A stretch of DNA of 56,503 bases from Saprospiraceae bacterium UBA7687 (GCA_002482845.1 DLGT01000003.1:1-56503), one strand, 5' to 3'; positions 36,624 to 45,890 are shown, counted from the stretch's first letter. The notes: generated by a model not told the origin, from the letters alone. Program-made: numbers and translations.

Positions 36624-37010
36624 TTATGGTTTTTCGTCCGCTATTTTTAGCATAAACGACGTCTCAAAAATAGTAAATAATACATAGATTAGCAGAAAAG
36701 GTAAGACAAATTTTCCATCTATGGGTTTAAATATTTCTCTATAACCTAGTAATAATACAATAGACATGACCATTCTGACGATCATATTTATTAAGGTATA
36801 TGAAATAAATAATTGTTTGTTGGTGCTTTTGACGCTTATTTTAAGTGCTATGAATAGTCCAATACTTAGTAAAGTAAATAAAACCACTGTCATTACACTC
36901 AGAAGAATCGTATCTGCTTGACTTTCAAAACTATGAACAAATACAAGTACCAATACAAGACATGCTAAAAATATCAACAAGTTTCTCACAAAAATAGAAT
37001 ACTCACTCAT
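36624..37010 (-). CDS. Small membrane protein of the AtpZ/ATP-synthase-associated type
   Basis: A 128-residue protein with four predicted membrane helices and few charged residues. Its ATG overlaps the stop of the atpZ-like gene by 4 bp. In many Bacteroidota a protein of this size sits between atpZ/atpI and atpB; here atpB is absent downstream. The AtpI-like role in ATP-synthase assembly is inferred only from position. Confidence 0.65.
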   Translation of the reverse strand: MSEYSIFVRNLLIFLACLVLVLVFVHSFESQADTILLSVMTVVLFTLLSIGLFIALKISVKSTNKQLFISYTLINMIVRMVMSIVLLLGYREIFKPIDGKFVLPFLLIYVLFTIFETSFMLKIADEKP

Positions 37011-37231
37011 TTCGGCTTCATTAGGTCTACAACCAGTTTGTACATGTATGCCCCGAATAAAAGCAATACTAATATCATAGTAGCAATAGGGACTTTAAGT
37101 CCAAAATAGGTATCAATATAGTTACCCAAATATATGCCAACAAAAATTACAAATGCTAATTGGAATGCAAGTCCGGAGTACTTCAGATAGACATTGACTT
37201 TTTTTATATTTTTTTCTTTAGGCTCTGACAT
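37007..37231 (-). CDS. AtpZ/AtpI family protein
   Basis: A 74-residue protein with two membrane helices. YSGLAFQLAFVIFVGIYLGNYIDTYFG is typical of the AtpZ/AtpI family, which helps assemble the c-ring or transports magnesium/calcium for the ATP synthase. It begins 11 bp after the bactofilin gene and overlaps the next gene by 4 bp. No ATP synthase structural genes follow in this window. Confidence 0.8.
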   Translation of the reverse strand: MSEPKEKNIKKVNVYLKYSGLAFQLAFVIFVGIYLGNYIDTYFGLKVPIATMILVLLLFGAYMYKLVVDLMKPK

Positions 37232-37242
37232 TACTCTTTTGA

Positions 37243-37665
37243 CTAACCGCCTACTTTATTCAAAGGCTCTTTCTGAACCAAAGACTTGAGCTTTTGGCCA
37301 GACATACTACATGTTACATTAAAGATTGCGCCAGTTTGTACCATGATTTTGTCTGTCACTATATCACCATTGACAATACCTGTTTCCTTAACACTAAGTA
37401 ATTCTTTGACAGAAATATTTCCTGTAAATGATCCTTCTATAATTGCATTTATACATGTGATATCTCCTTCTACTTTACCTTGTGGTCCTATGATGACACG
37501 ACCTTTACAGTCTAATTTACCTATAAGAGATCCATCTATCCTAATGTCGTTAGAAGCAACAATTTCTCCAATAATGTTTGTACCTTCTACAATACTATTA
37601 CTGACATTAGTAGATGGTTGCGAGCCATTAGAGACATTTTGTTTTTCACTTTTATTTCCAAACAT
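37243..37665 (-). CDS. Bactofilin (polymer-forming cytoskeletal protein)
   Basis: A 140-residue bactofilin. The central right-handed beta-helix shows the repeated hydrophobic pattern: GTNIIGEIVASNDIRIDGSL, GKLDCKGRVIIGPQGKVEGD, IINAIIEGSFTGNI-type coils with short polar ends. Bactofilins polymerise without nucleotide and organise envelope or cell-wall synthesis. First gene of the four-gene operon with atpZ, a membrane protein and the biotin carrier. Confidence 0.92.
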   Translation of the reverse strand: MFGNKSEKQNVSNGSQPSTNVSNSIVEGTNIIGEIVASNDIRIDGSLIGKLDCKGRVIIGPQGKVEGDITCINAIIEGSFTGNISVKELLSVKETGIVNGDIVTDKIMVQTGAIFNVTCSMSGQKLKSLVQKEPLNKVGG

Positions 37666-37933
37666 TACTTTACTGTTTTTATGTCTGATTATTGGGGATA
37701 ATCACGTATTAAAAAATTTACCTAAATATGATATGTTTTGCCTGGAAGGTTACTATAATTATACCTAAAATATGATGAACACATTAATTATAATACAAAA
37801 AGATAAATAGAATCCAGATTTTAATTTCCATTAAAGTAGGTCTAATTATTCTTTATCAATCTTATTTAAACGCCAGTGTATATTAAAATCAAATCTTAAG
37901 TTATGCTATTTGTTATTTAGATGTATAGAAGAT

Positions 37934-38980
37934 TTAGAATCGTGGACAGTAAACACCTCTACTTTCAGGACCACAAATATTGTAAATCAAAGAAAACTCA
38001 AATGCTCCGTTTGCAGGTGATGCTTGACGAAGACCTGAAACGTTGATATCATAACTAAATCCAATACCAAATTGCTCATAATTAAATCTACTAGAAAGAA
38101 TGACAGCATCAGAATGAAGTCCACCTTCTACTTTGTTACCTACTCTATACCATGCACCTACCTCAAAAGATTGATTGGTGGTTCTTGATGGTCCCATAGC
38201 AAATCTGAAGTTTGTACCAGCATTTAAAGATCTGTGTGGACCCTGAGCCATATAAACTCCGAAAGGCAACATAGATATTTTTCTAGCGATTTCAAACTGT
38301 AAACCTGCATGAAGTGTATATCTACTGTATAAATTAACATCATCTCCCAAGAAAGTTACATTAGGTCTGTTTAAGTGATGTATTGCAGCACCAAAATACC
38401 AATTGGTATTATTGTCTATAATGCTAAACCATAACAATCCCGCAGAAATATCTGCATATAAAAAATCAAAGTCAGTAAAATTTGGCTCGTTGTTAGATGC
38501 AGTCGGGTCAAATCCTTTATCAGTAATCTGAGAAGGCCATCTCAAATCTGTATTACTTATACTTCTAGATGACAAACCAGCATCAGCACCAATTACCAAA
38601 TAACTTGCTTTCTTTCTATATCCAGCCATTTTTTTGCTGTATGACAAAGAAACTCTACCCTGAGTAGTACCAAATCTAGACTCTCCTGCTACATCACCCC
38701 AAAGTGATCCACCAATACCGAAATAATCTTCTCTTCCTACAGGAATTTTCTGGTCATAAGACACAGAGTAGGTATTGTAGGCATTTGCTGTCAAAACTGC
38801 AGCCCATTGATTCCTATAATTTGCCACCATCCTGGTCTTACAATTCATTACTCCTGTCAAAGCTGGATTTAGATTCAGCGGTGACATATAAAACTGAGTA
38901 AAGTGGATATCTTGCGCATTTAATGCAAGCGAAGATAACAACAATAAGACAACACTAATCTTTGAAACTAACCTGTTCAT
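37934..38980 (-). CDS. PorP/SprF family outer-membrane protein
   Basis: Type IX secretion-associated outer-membrane barrel, 348 residues. Signal peptide (about 1-22, ending LNAQ), then the family hallmark DIHFTQFYMSPLNLNPALTG and YRNQWAAV segments, with alternating beta strands to the C-terminal Phe (CPRF). PorP/SprF proteins help anchor or export T9SS substrates such as adhesins. No porK/L/M/N or sprE genes lie nearby, so this is a stand-alone paralogue. Confidence 0.93.
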   Translation of the reverse strand: MNRLVSKISVVLLLLSSLALNAQDIHFTQFYMSPLNLNPALTGVMNCKTRMVANYRNQWAAVLTANAYNTYSVSYDQKIPVGREDYFGIGGSLWGDVAGESRFGTTQGRVSLSYSKKMAGYRKKASYLVIGADAGLSSRSISNTDLRWPSQITDKGFDPTASNNEPNFTDFDFLYADISAGLLWFSIIDNNTNWYFGAAIHHLNRPNVTFLGDDVNLYSRYTLHAGLQFEIARKISMLPFGVYMAQGPHRSLNAGTNFRFAMGPSRTTNQSFEVGAWYRVGNKVEGGLHSDAVILSSRFNYEQFGIGFSYDINVSGLRQASPANGAFEFSLIYNICGPESRGVYCPRF

Positions 38981-39113
38981 ATTAAATTTTTAATTAAATT
39001 GTGCTTTAAAAAGCTGCATTTATATTGCAAATGGAAGGTTAAAAATAGATATAAATTTTAAACCAACGTACAAACTAAAGAAAAAAAATTAATTTTTCTT
39101 CAATTTTTAATAT

Positions 39114-40205
39114 TTAGATTGACACTCGCTTACTCTTTCCTCCATACTTATCTATCAAGATATTATCGTATTTATCGCTTGTATGAAGGAGATGTGTAAA
39201 TAATGTAAAAACTGTCTCTACATTAATAAATTGGTCATATATCAACAATGACAAAATAATGTCGTTATTCCTGATAGAAAAGGTGAGACCATCTAAAATA
39301 TAATTCTGTTTTAATAAGAATTCATATATCACTGAAACATTATTTTCAGGCAACTCACACATATAAACATCACCTACTAATAAACCCGTTTTCTCATAAT
39401 ATGAGATACAGACATCAATACTGCCTTTTTTGATACACCAATTGTTAGGACCCTTCCTTGTAAGTGAAACATCGTACCCTAAACGGCCAATTAATGATTC
39501 GACAGTTATGCAAATACCATTCGGTTCATATGCTTTTATGTCAGATATTTTTCGAATTCCTACGCCACATAAAGAACAATTACTTTTTGGGTTATCTTCT
39601 AACTCAAAACTTATCTTTTTACATGATGTACACCGAACTCCATTCAGACCTTTTCCTTCTTTATATTCTTTAATACAAGAAGAAAGAAAAAAACTAGGCA
39701 ATGCATGACCTACATTTTTTTCTTTATGGATATTAAATGTATTAATCCCAATAATCATGCCATCAGGTCCAAATAAAGGACCTCCATTATTGACAGGATT
39801 CATAGTGATATCGTGTAATATATAGTGGATATCGTCATTTAGATATTGAATGTCAAATATTTTACCTTTTGTCACATTTTTGTTTTGAGCATCAATCGCC
39901 ATCACTTCGTCACCTTTTTTGATGACATCTAAAGTGGACAACTCAATAGAAGGCATCTCATGTGCCGAAGGTGGACTTATGAATGCAATATCATTAGTCG
40001 TATCTAAATGTAACACGGCTACCATTTGTTTCTCGAATGTAGCACCTGATATGACCACGTGTTTGTTGCCACGTACTACATGTTCATTCGTTACAATGAT
40101 GTCAAATGATTTTAAATAAAATCCTGTACCCGTGCTGTATGGTGTTGCGATCTGTACGATAATGTCAGCGAAATTATTTATAAAATGCATATTGTTAAAA
40201 TTCAT
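39114..40205 (-). CDS. Catalytically dead trypsin-fold protein with zinc ribbon and extra C-terminal domain
   Basis: A 363-residue protein without signal peptide. Residues about 8-180 follow the HtrA/trypsin fold: TGTGFYLKSFDIIVTNEHVV with His42, TTNDIAFI with Asp72, and then MNPVNNGGPLFG where active enzymes have NPGNSGGPL. The catalytic Ser is Asn140 and the oxyanion-hole Gly is Val138, so proteolysis is not expected. A CxxC...CxxC zinc ribbon (CTSCKK and CSLCG, about 195-220) and a YbjN/T3S-chaperone-like C-terminal domain (about 230-350) follow. It starts 3 bp after the 438-residue gene, forming one transcriptional unit. Confidence 0.8.
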   Translation of the reverse strand: MNFNNMHFINNFADIIVQIATPYSTGTGFYLKSFDIIVTNEHVVRGNKHVVISGATFEKQMVAVLHLDTTNDIAFISPPSAHEMPSIELSTLDVIKKGDEVMAIDAQNKNVTKGKIFDIQYLNDDIHYILHDITMNPVNNGGPLFGPDGMIIGINTFNIHKEKNVGHALPSFFLSSCIKEYKEGKGLNGVRCTSCKKISFELEDNPKSNCSLCGVGIRKISDIKAYEPNGICITVESLIGRLGYDVSLTRKGPNNWCIKKGSIDVCISYYEKTGLLVGDVYMCELPENNVSVIYEFLLKQNYILDGLTFSIRNNDIILSLLIYDQFINVETVFTLFTHLLHTSDKYDNILIDKYGGKSKRVSI

Positions 40206-40208
40206 AGC

Positions 40209-41525
40209 TTAAACATGATAAGTTGTTTTTTGAATCATGACAAAAAAGCTCTTATAAAATTGGCAATTTTTACTGAAATCTAGTGTCTTCAATGGGATAG
40301 ATAGATTAGGAAATTCAATTTGGTGTGTTGTTACAATGTTTTTAAGTGCAATTAAGATAGCTTTTTTATCTAAATGATCTTCTCTTAAAAACTGCTGTTG
40401 ATAACCTAACTCAACAAAAAAACCTGACTCCACGATACGGTAATATAATTGTAATAAATCTTTGGATGGTGCAGGTAGTGAATAAGAATAAAGTGAGAAC
40501 CCTGCTAAATAGCCACATATTGCTTGCGCATACGCTTCATAACCTTGCTCTGCATACCAATCAAAATCATCCATTTGCGCCTCTATTATATCAGCTAATC
40601 GTTGATGACCTTCTGGCATAGAAGTACCGAAGGTAGAATTGACTTCATAGAGTTCTTTTCTAAATGTTTCGTAAGACATCTCATCTAGTTCTTTTATTCG
40701 AGCATAAATGATCTCGTTTTTGTTGTGGACATTTGTAATATTATCTTTAAAATATAGATCATGACAATCTTTTATGCATTCCATTATTGTTCCTTCTGGT
40801 TTCAGAAGGTAATCTATTTTGTATAACAGGTTTAGTAAAAAGTAAGATAGTCCACCAGGATATTGTGTTTTGTCAAGATTGTTACTTTCGACTTCTGTCA
40901 CTACAGATTTAATCCAATTTTTAAAATACTTAAACTTCAGCTTTTTTTCTGATTCATCTATTTTACGAATATGGTCATAATCTACTGGGAAAACATCATC
41001 AAATTTTGCCATTAAGACATCATCCTTTCTGTCTGCTTCTGTAGCTAATTCTTTGAGTGCTTGATATATTTTGTGTGGTGAACCATCTTCTACAAAGGTA
41101 TCAAAGACGAGACAAATACAGCTTTCATCATTAATAGCGTATTTTGTATATTTGAGATTAAAGTTTTCTTCTAGAAGTTGTTCCATAAGTTCAATATTTG
41201 GAACTTCGTATCTTACGATTCTTGCTTCAGCTTTAAATTGGGTGAAATTGGCTTCTCCATTTATAATTTTTGAACCTTGATAAATTTTAAATACAATTTT
41301 GCCAGGGAGAAGCGTGTATGAAACATTTTTTTGCTCACCATGTGTCAAAAACTGCAAAAACTCCTTGTATGATAAAATATATTTTTCATTATCAAAATAT
41401 TCGATCGCTTTATCCCAATTCGTATACTTCTCTTCTTCTTTATAGGAGTCAGTATATCGCCCAAACTGAATGTCAGGATCTTTTAAATTTCCATTACGAT
41501 TGAATATTTTCGAAAAAAAACTCAT
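40209..41525 (-). CDS. Uncharacterised cytoplasmic protein paired with the pseudo-protease
   Basis: A 438-residue protein that I cannot assign to a named family. No signal peptide or membrane helix. Residues about 68-180 alternate strands and helices (IVFKIYQGSKIINGEA, VPNIELMEQLLEENFNLKYTKYAI) in a way that resembles YbjN/T3S-chaperone-like folds; residues about 200-438 are mostly helical, with an aromatic-rich QMDDFDWYAEQGYEAYAQAI segment. The downstream pseudo-protease gene begins 3 bp after its stop, suggesting a physical partnership. Its ATG is only 30 bp from the divergent GSCFA gene, so their promoters must overlap. Confidence 0.75.
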   Translation of the reverse strand: MSFFSKIFNRNGNLKDPDIQFGRYTDSYKEEEKYTNWDKAIEYFDNEKYILSYKEFLQFLTHGEQKNVSYTLLPGKIVFKIYQGSKIINGEANFTQFKAEARIVRYEVPNIELMEQLLEENFNLKYTKYAINDESCICLVFDTFVEDGSPHKIYQALKELATEADRKDDVLMAKFDDVFPVDYDHIRKIDESEKKLKFKYFKNWIKSVVTEVESNNLDKTQYPGGLSYFLLNLLYKIDYLLKPEGTIMECIKDCHDLYFKDNITNVHNKNEIIYARIKELDEMSYETFRKELYEVNSTFGTSMPEGHQRLADIIEAQMDDFDWYAEQGYEAYAQAICGYLAGFSLYSYSLPAPSKDLLQLYYRIVESGFFVELGYQQQFLREDHLDKKAILIALKNIVTTHQIEFPNLSIPLKTLDFSKNCQFYKSFFVMIQKTTYHV

Positions 41526-41555
41526 TTTTACATTTTGGTTTTACAACAAGACATC

Positions 41556-42533
41556 ATGGATTTCCGAACAGTATTACAGATTGCACCTACATCTATTCAG
41601 ATTTCACATCAAGATAGCATCTTGTTGCTAGGGTCTTGTTTCTCACAGAACATCGGCGAGAGATTGCAAAAATATAAATTTAATTGTATTTCTAATCCTT
41701 TTGGTACAATCTTCAATCCGATATCTATTTCCAAACTTGTGGGTTATGCTTGCAAAAATCAGCCTATAACTGAAGATGAACTCAAATTTTCACAAGGAGT
41801 GTATGTTCATCCTGACTTTCACAGTATCCTTTCTGATGTAAATGCAAACTTGGCTTTGGCAAAAATAAATCACGCCATTGAATCTACACATCATTATATT
41901 AAGAAGTGTACACACCTTTTCATCACGTTAGGAACTGCCATAGCTTACAAAATGAATACTACAGGTCAAATAGTAGCAAACTGTCACAAGTTACCTGCAT
42001 CATCCTTTCAGAAAGTAGATGTTAGTATAAGTGATGGTCAAGAAGCACTAGAAAAAATGATCACCCAAATTAGAGAAATTAATCCCAAAGTACACATTGT
42101 TTTTACAGTAAGTCCTGTGAGACATATCAAAGATGGTATCGTAGAAAACACCAAAAGTAAGGCTAGATTACTGTGCATGATAGACGAAATAAATCGACAT
42201 GATGAAGGTGTAAGTTATTTTCCAGCATACGATATTATGATGGATGATCTACGGGATTATAGATTTTATGAAGCGGATATGATCCACCCAAATGTAGTCG
42301 CTATTGATTATATTTGGGGAAAGTTTAGTGGTCACTATTTCGCCAATGAAACTTTATCGCTGAATACACAAATTCACAAAATACAATTGGCTAGCCATCA
42401 TCGTCCTTTTAATCCGCAGAGTGAGCAGCATCAATCATTCATAAGACAGACATTATCGGAAATTAATGCTATCAAAGATAGGTATGAATGGTTGGATTTT
42501 GAATTGGAAACGGAAATGTTGAATCGATCGTAA
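41556..42533 (+). CDS. GSCFA domain (SGNH-like) protein
   Basis: A 325-residue protein of the GSCFA family, common in Bacteroidota. I choose ATG at 41556 (MDFRTVLQ) over a TTG seven codons upstream because family members begin just before FRT. The family motif GSCFSQNIG lies near residues 24-32 and carries the putative nucleophilic serine of an SGNH-type hydrolase; VFTVSPVRHIKDG and DMIHPNVVAIDYIW supply the likely Asp/His. Probable esterase or acyl hydrolase; the substrate is unknown. Divergent from the 438-residue gene. Confidence 0.87.
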   Translation: MDFRTVLQIAPTSIQISHQDSILLLGSCFSQNIGERLQKYKFNCISNPFGTIFNPISISKLVGYACKNQPITEDELKFSQGVYVHPDFHSILSDVNANLALAKINHAIESTHHYIKKCTHLFITLGTAIAYKMNTTGQIVANCHKLPASSFQKVDVSISDGQEALEKMITQIREINPKVHIVFTVSPVRHIKDGIVENTKSKARLLCMIDEINRHDEGVSYFPAYDIMMDDLRDYRFYEADMIHPNVVAIDYIWGKFSGHYFANETLSLNTQIHKIQLASHHRPFNPQSEQHQSFIRQTLSEINAIKDRYEWLDFELETEMLNRS

Positions 42534-42552
42534 AATAAATCATGATCAATAT

Positions 42553-43707
42553 TCATATCAACCTATTCACTTCCCCATTATTTCCTACATGGACCAATCC
42601 AGGTGTTTTGCCTACTTCTACACTTCCCAATCTATCATGGTAGCCCAAAGCTTGAGCCCCATTGATCGTTGCCCACTGAATGAGTGTCTCTAATGGTACA
42701 TACGAAGCATATTTTCTGATGGTCTTGACTTCTTCCCATATTGACAGTTGCCAATTGGAAGTGAGGCTATCCGTACCTAATGTTACTTTGGCGTCCGTGT
42801 CTAAGAAAACAGCATAATCGGGCATTCTATTTTCGATATAAAGATTTGCATTGGGACAACTTGCCCAGAATACCTGATCATTCCATGTTTTTGCAGCCAG
42901 TACATCTTCTCGAGACGTGAGTGTGTTGTGTACAAAAATGGTCTTGAATTTTGGTTTAAGATGTTGGACAGCATAGTGGATTGAAGTCCGTCCTGATGGT
43001 ACAAAATGGTCTAAAGAAAATCCAAACCCATCATAAAAATCTTTGAATCCACCCGTGCCTTTCTGGAACAACTCATCTTCGGCAGGTGTCTCTTGATTAT
43101 GAATGCTTATGGTTTGTCCTACTTGATTATGTTCATTTACAAAACTAAATAAATCTGGACTTACAGTATATGGCGAATGTGGCACATAACTCTTGCGGTT
43201 AAAATTAGCATCACTTTGACCAGCCATGACTTCTTGATATTGGGCTATAGTGGCGGCAGTCATCGTAGGTTGTAGGAAATCAAACATCTCAATGAAAGAA
43301 TAATAATCCAACTTGCTTCGGTTTTTCGTAATGGCTGTATCTGTTTTGTTGGAAATGTCTCCTACAGCGACGATGCCATTTTTGTACATTTCTTCATCGC
43401 CATCTTGGATAGCTTGCAGTATCGTATCTTGATCGATATCTCTGAATCCTACTACTTTTTTTAAAAAAGGAAGTAAACCAGTACCTGTATCTACTTTGCC
43501 TTTCATGTGTGACAATTCGAGATGGCAATGTGTATTTACAAAACCAGCACAGATCATTCCTTCAAGTATTTGTACAGAAGAAGCATCGTGGTCTGATAAG
43601 GCATCGATTGCCAATATTTTACCTTTTTCATCTGTCACAATGACATGATCAGAAAGAGCTGGGCCTATAGATGTATATATCTTGTCTGCTGTAAATTTAT
43701 GGATCAT
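42553..43707 (-). CDS. Amidohydrolase family protein (SsnA/chlorohydrolase group)
   Basis: Metal-dependent amidohydrolase or deaminase of 384 residues. NTHCHLELSHMKG gives the HxH metal ligands (about residues 59-61), with SIHNQET, FVHNTLTS and the catalytic Asp in LGTDSLTSN. The sequence belongs to the SsnA / aminofutalosine-deaminase-like branch; a substrate cannot be named. It begins 30 bp after the DUF1015 gene in a sua5-DUF1015-amidohydrolase group. Confidence 0.87.
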   Translation of the reverse strand: MIHKFTADKIYTSIGPALSDHVIVTDEKGKILAIDALSDHDASSVQILEGMICAGFVNTHCHLELSHMKGKVDTGTGLLPFLKKVVGFRDIDQDTILQAIQDGDEEMYKNGIVAVGDISNKTDTAITKNRSKLDYYSFIEMFDFLQPTMTAATIAQYQEVMAGQSDANFNRKSYVPHSPYTVSPDLFSFVNEHNQVGQTISIHNQETPAEDELFQKGTGGFKDFYDGFGFSLDHFVPSGRTSIHYAVQHLKPKFKTIFVHNTLTSREDVLAAKTWNDQVFWASCPNANLYIENRMPDYAVFLDTDAKVTLGTDSLTSNWQLSIWEEVKTIRKYASYVPLETLIQWATINGAQALGYHDRLGSVEVGKTPGLVHVGNNGEVNRLI

Positions 43708-43737
43708 CAGATATTACTTTTTTGATGCAATATTAGT

Positions 43738-44844
43738 TTAAAATTCTTTAATGATAAGACCGTTTTTTATTCTTGGTTCAAACCATGTACTTTTGGGTGG
43801 CAATACATCACCTGCGTCACTTATTTTGATCATGTCATCTTTGGAAACGGGATATAGACAAAAACCTACATAGTCATTGCTTTTTCTTAGTTTTTCTTCC
43901 ATCTTTTCTAGACCAGATACACCTTCGACATACATGACATCTGTGGCAGTTTTTATATCTTTGATGTTAACCACTTCTTTTAAAATATGGTTATTAAATA
44001 AGTCTACATCGAGCAAGACTTCATTATTTCTAGACGACTTGAGTAGTTTTTTCTTCCATGTCAATGAAAACCATTCTTGATCAAGGATCATGGTCATTTG
44101 ATGTTTTTTGTGAGGTTTGGCATGTTTGTTTATGGGTTTTATATCTACAAAGTGAGAGATTTTTGCCATAAAGTTCAATTTACTCATTTTTCCAGAAAGG
44201 TCTATGATTCTGTTATAATCAAGGATTTCTAACTCTTTGAATGGAAAAAATACACACAAAAGTCCAGGATGCACGATATTATCATCATGGAGATAATTTT
44301 TTCTAACCAATTTTGCCGTTATGGATGCTCTATGATGACCATCTGCAATATAAGAAGTAGGAACTTGCTGTTTGAAGAGTTCTTGAAGTCTTTCTATTTC
44401 ACTTGGTTTTGATACTGCCCAAATGGTATGTTGCTCCTGATTTAAAGGCAATTCGATATCAAAAAATGGTTGATTATTTGTTACATATTTTTCTATGAAA
44501 CTATCTATTTCTACTTTGTTTTCATAAGCTAATAACACAGGTTTGATCATGGCCTTTCTGGACAGCATCAATTGTAACATGGATTGTTCTTTATCCGTTA
44601 GGGTGTTTTCATGACCAAGAATCTTTTTATTTTCAATGTCTTCAATATCATTGCTAGCTATGATGCCAGTAAATGTTTTGGAACCCTGAATTCTATAAAT
44701 AAAAAGCGCCTTTTCCAGATGCGTTGCAAAAAAACCTGAATGTCTAAAATTGACAAACTCAGCGCTCACGGTATCAAAAAATGATTCCGGAGAAGCAATC
44801 AGATCCGTATTGGGATATGATGCTTTGAATGGATAGATATTCAT
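43738..44844 (-). CDS. DUF1015 family protein
   Basis: A 368-residue protein of the DUF1015 family. The ADGHHRASITAKLVRK segment (about 167-182) is the family hallmark, with a PFKASYPN opening and a C-terminal LPPKSTWFEPRIKNGLI. Family members are usually a little longer (about 400 residues). Function unproven; many bacteria keep it near serine or quinate metabolism genes, not here. A good promoter lies just upstream (44870-44902). Confidence 0.87.
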   Translation of the reverse strand: MNIYPFKASYPNTDLIASPESFFDTVSAEFVNFRHSGFFATHLEKALFIYRIQGSKTFTGIIASNDIEDIENKKILGHENTLTDKEQSMLQLMLSRKAMIKPVLLAYENKVEIDSFIEKYVTNNQPFFDIELPLNQEQHTIWAVSKPSEIERLQELFKQQVPTSYIADGHHRASITAKLVRKNYLHDDNIVHPGLLCVFFPFKELEILDYNRIIDLSGKMSKLNFMAKISHFVDIKPINKHAKPHKKHQMTMILDQEWFSLTWKKKLLKSSRNNEVLLDVDLFNNHILKEVVNIKDIKTATDVMYVEGVSGLEKMEEKLRKSNDYVGFCLYPVSKDDMIKISDAGDVLPPKSTWFEPRIKNGLIIKEF

Positions 44845-44869
44845 TGCGAAAATGTTTGGTTAGGTGGGA

Positions 44870-44902
44870 CGAAGATAGGTTATTTAGCGCAATTTTTACA
44901 AA
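44870..44902 (-). promoter_or_regulatory. Promoter for DUF1015 gene and amidohydrolase gene
   Basis: On the - strand, TTTG at 44902-44899 and TATCTTCG at 44877-44870 are separated by 21 bp, close to the TTTG-N20-TAnnTTTG consensus (one mismatch in the -7 element). It falls in the 63-bp gap after sua5. Confidence 0.5.
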
Positions 44903-44907
44903 AAAAA

Positions 44908-45876
44908 TTACACTGCTGCTGCTCTTCTCAATCTGTCATTGATAGCAATACCAAGATCTGATTCAGGCAATAGCTCAGCATATATGACATCTATCTCGCA
45001 ACTATCTAAATATCTCATGCCAGCAAAAAGATTGTGTGCTGCATCAGCAAAATTTCCAGAAGGTGATAATACAATCTGATGCTTAGATGGGACATCTTTT
45101 ACAAAATTTCTAAATGTGATGATTCCAGTTCGCTCAGGATGTGACGTAGCCGCTAATTTATGGATATCCCCTAATACCAAAGGTACTTGCGGAGCATAGT
45201 GACTTGTGAGCATTCCTGGTGCTTCTGGGTTAGACGTAGAGATATCTCGGATTTTAACATTACCTACCACGGATTCTATGCTTTCTATAGACAAACCTCC
45301 TTTCCTTAACACTTCTATTTCACCATCTGCATTCATGCCTATGATCGTGCTTTCAAGTCCGACATTACATGCTCCACCATCGAGAATGTAATATATTTTA
45401 CTACCCAACTGATCTGCTACGTGCTGAGCAGTGGTGGGACTTATATATCCAAAAGGATTTGCACTTGGAGCTGCGAGTGGAAAATCGAGCTTTTCCAATA
45501 AAGCTTTAGTCACCGGATGTGCAGGTATTCTCACAGCTACAAATGGAGACCCAGAAGTAACGATATCTGGAACAATTTCTTTTTTACGAAGCAAAAATGT
45601 AAGTGGCCCCGGTGTAAATTTATCTGCCAACTCCCTGAAGATTTCTGGTATTTCTTCCACATATTTTTCCACTTTGTCAAAAGATGATAAATGGATAATC
45701 AATGGGTCGAAAGTAGGTCGTTGTTTTATTTGAAATACTTTGGCTACAGCTTTGGTATCTAGTGCATTTACTGCTAGTCCATACACGGTTTCTGTGGGTA
45801 TAGCTACTGCTTCACCTTTTTTTAATAGCGTTGCTGCTATATCTATATTATGGCCTATAAATGATGATTCTGTCAT
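44908..45876 (-). CDS. L-threonylcarbamoyladenylate synthase (Sua5/TsaC)
   Basis: Makes threonylcarbamoyl-AMP for the t6A37 modification of tRNAs. YrdC domain with VAIPTETVYGLAVNA near residues 25-39, KQRPTFDPLIIHL and SANPFGYISPTTAQH, followed by a C-terminal Sua5 domain (about 210-320), giving the long Sua5 architecture. I take ATG at 45876 (322 residues); a TTG three codons upstream is also in frame, but it overlaps a TAATTTTG promoter element. Confidence 0.93.
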   Translation of the reverse strand: MTESSFIGHNIDIAATLLKKGEAVAIPTETVYGLAVNALDTKAVAKVFQIKQRPTFDPLIIHLSSFDKVEKYVEEIPEIFRELADKFTPGPLTFLLRKKEIVPDIVTSGSPFVAVRIPAHPVTKALLEKLDFPLAAPSANPFGYISPTTAQHVADQLGSKIYYILDGGACNVGLESTIIGMNADGEIEVLRKGGLSIESIESVVGNVKIRDISTSNPEAPGMLTSHYAPQVPLVLGDIHKLAATSHPERTGIITFRNFVKDVPSKHQIVLSPSGNFADAAHNLFAGMRYLDSCEIDVIYAELLPESDLGIAINDRLRRAAAV

Positions 45877-45882
45877 AAGCGA

Positions 45883-45890
45883 CAAAATTA
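45883..45890 (-). promoter_or_regulatory. -7 element immediately before sua5
   Basis: TAATTTTG on the - strand is an exact TAnnTTTG match and ends only 6 bp before the ATG at 45876. If used, transcription would begin at or next to the start codon, giving a leaderless or nearly leaderless mRNA. Confidence 0.4.

Noticed and set aside
37286..37768. Open + strand frame of 160 codons opposite the bactofilin gene
   Set aside because: The - strand frame is a clear bactofilin; the + frame has no recognisable protein features.
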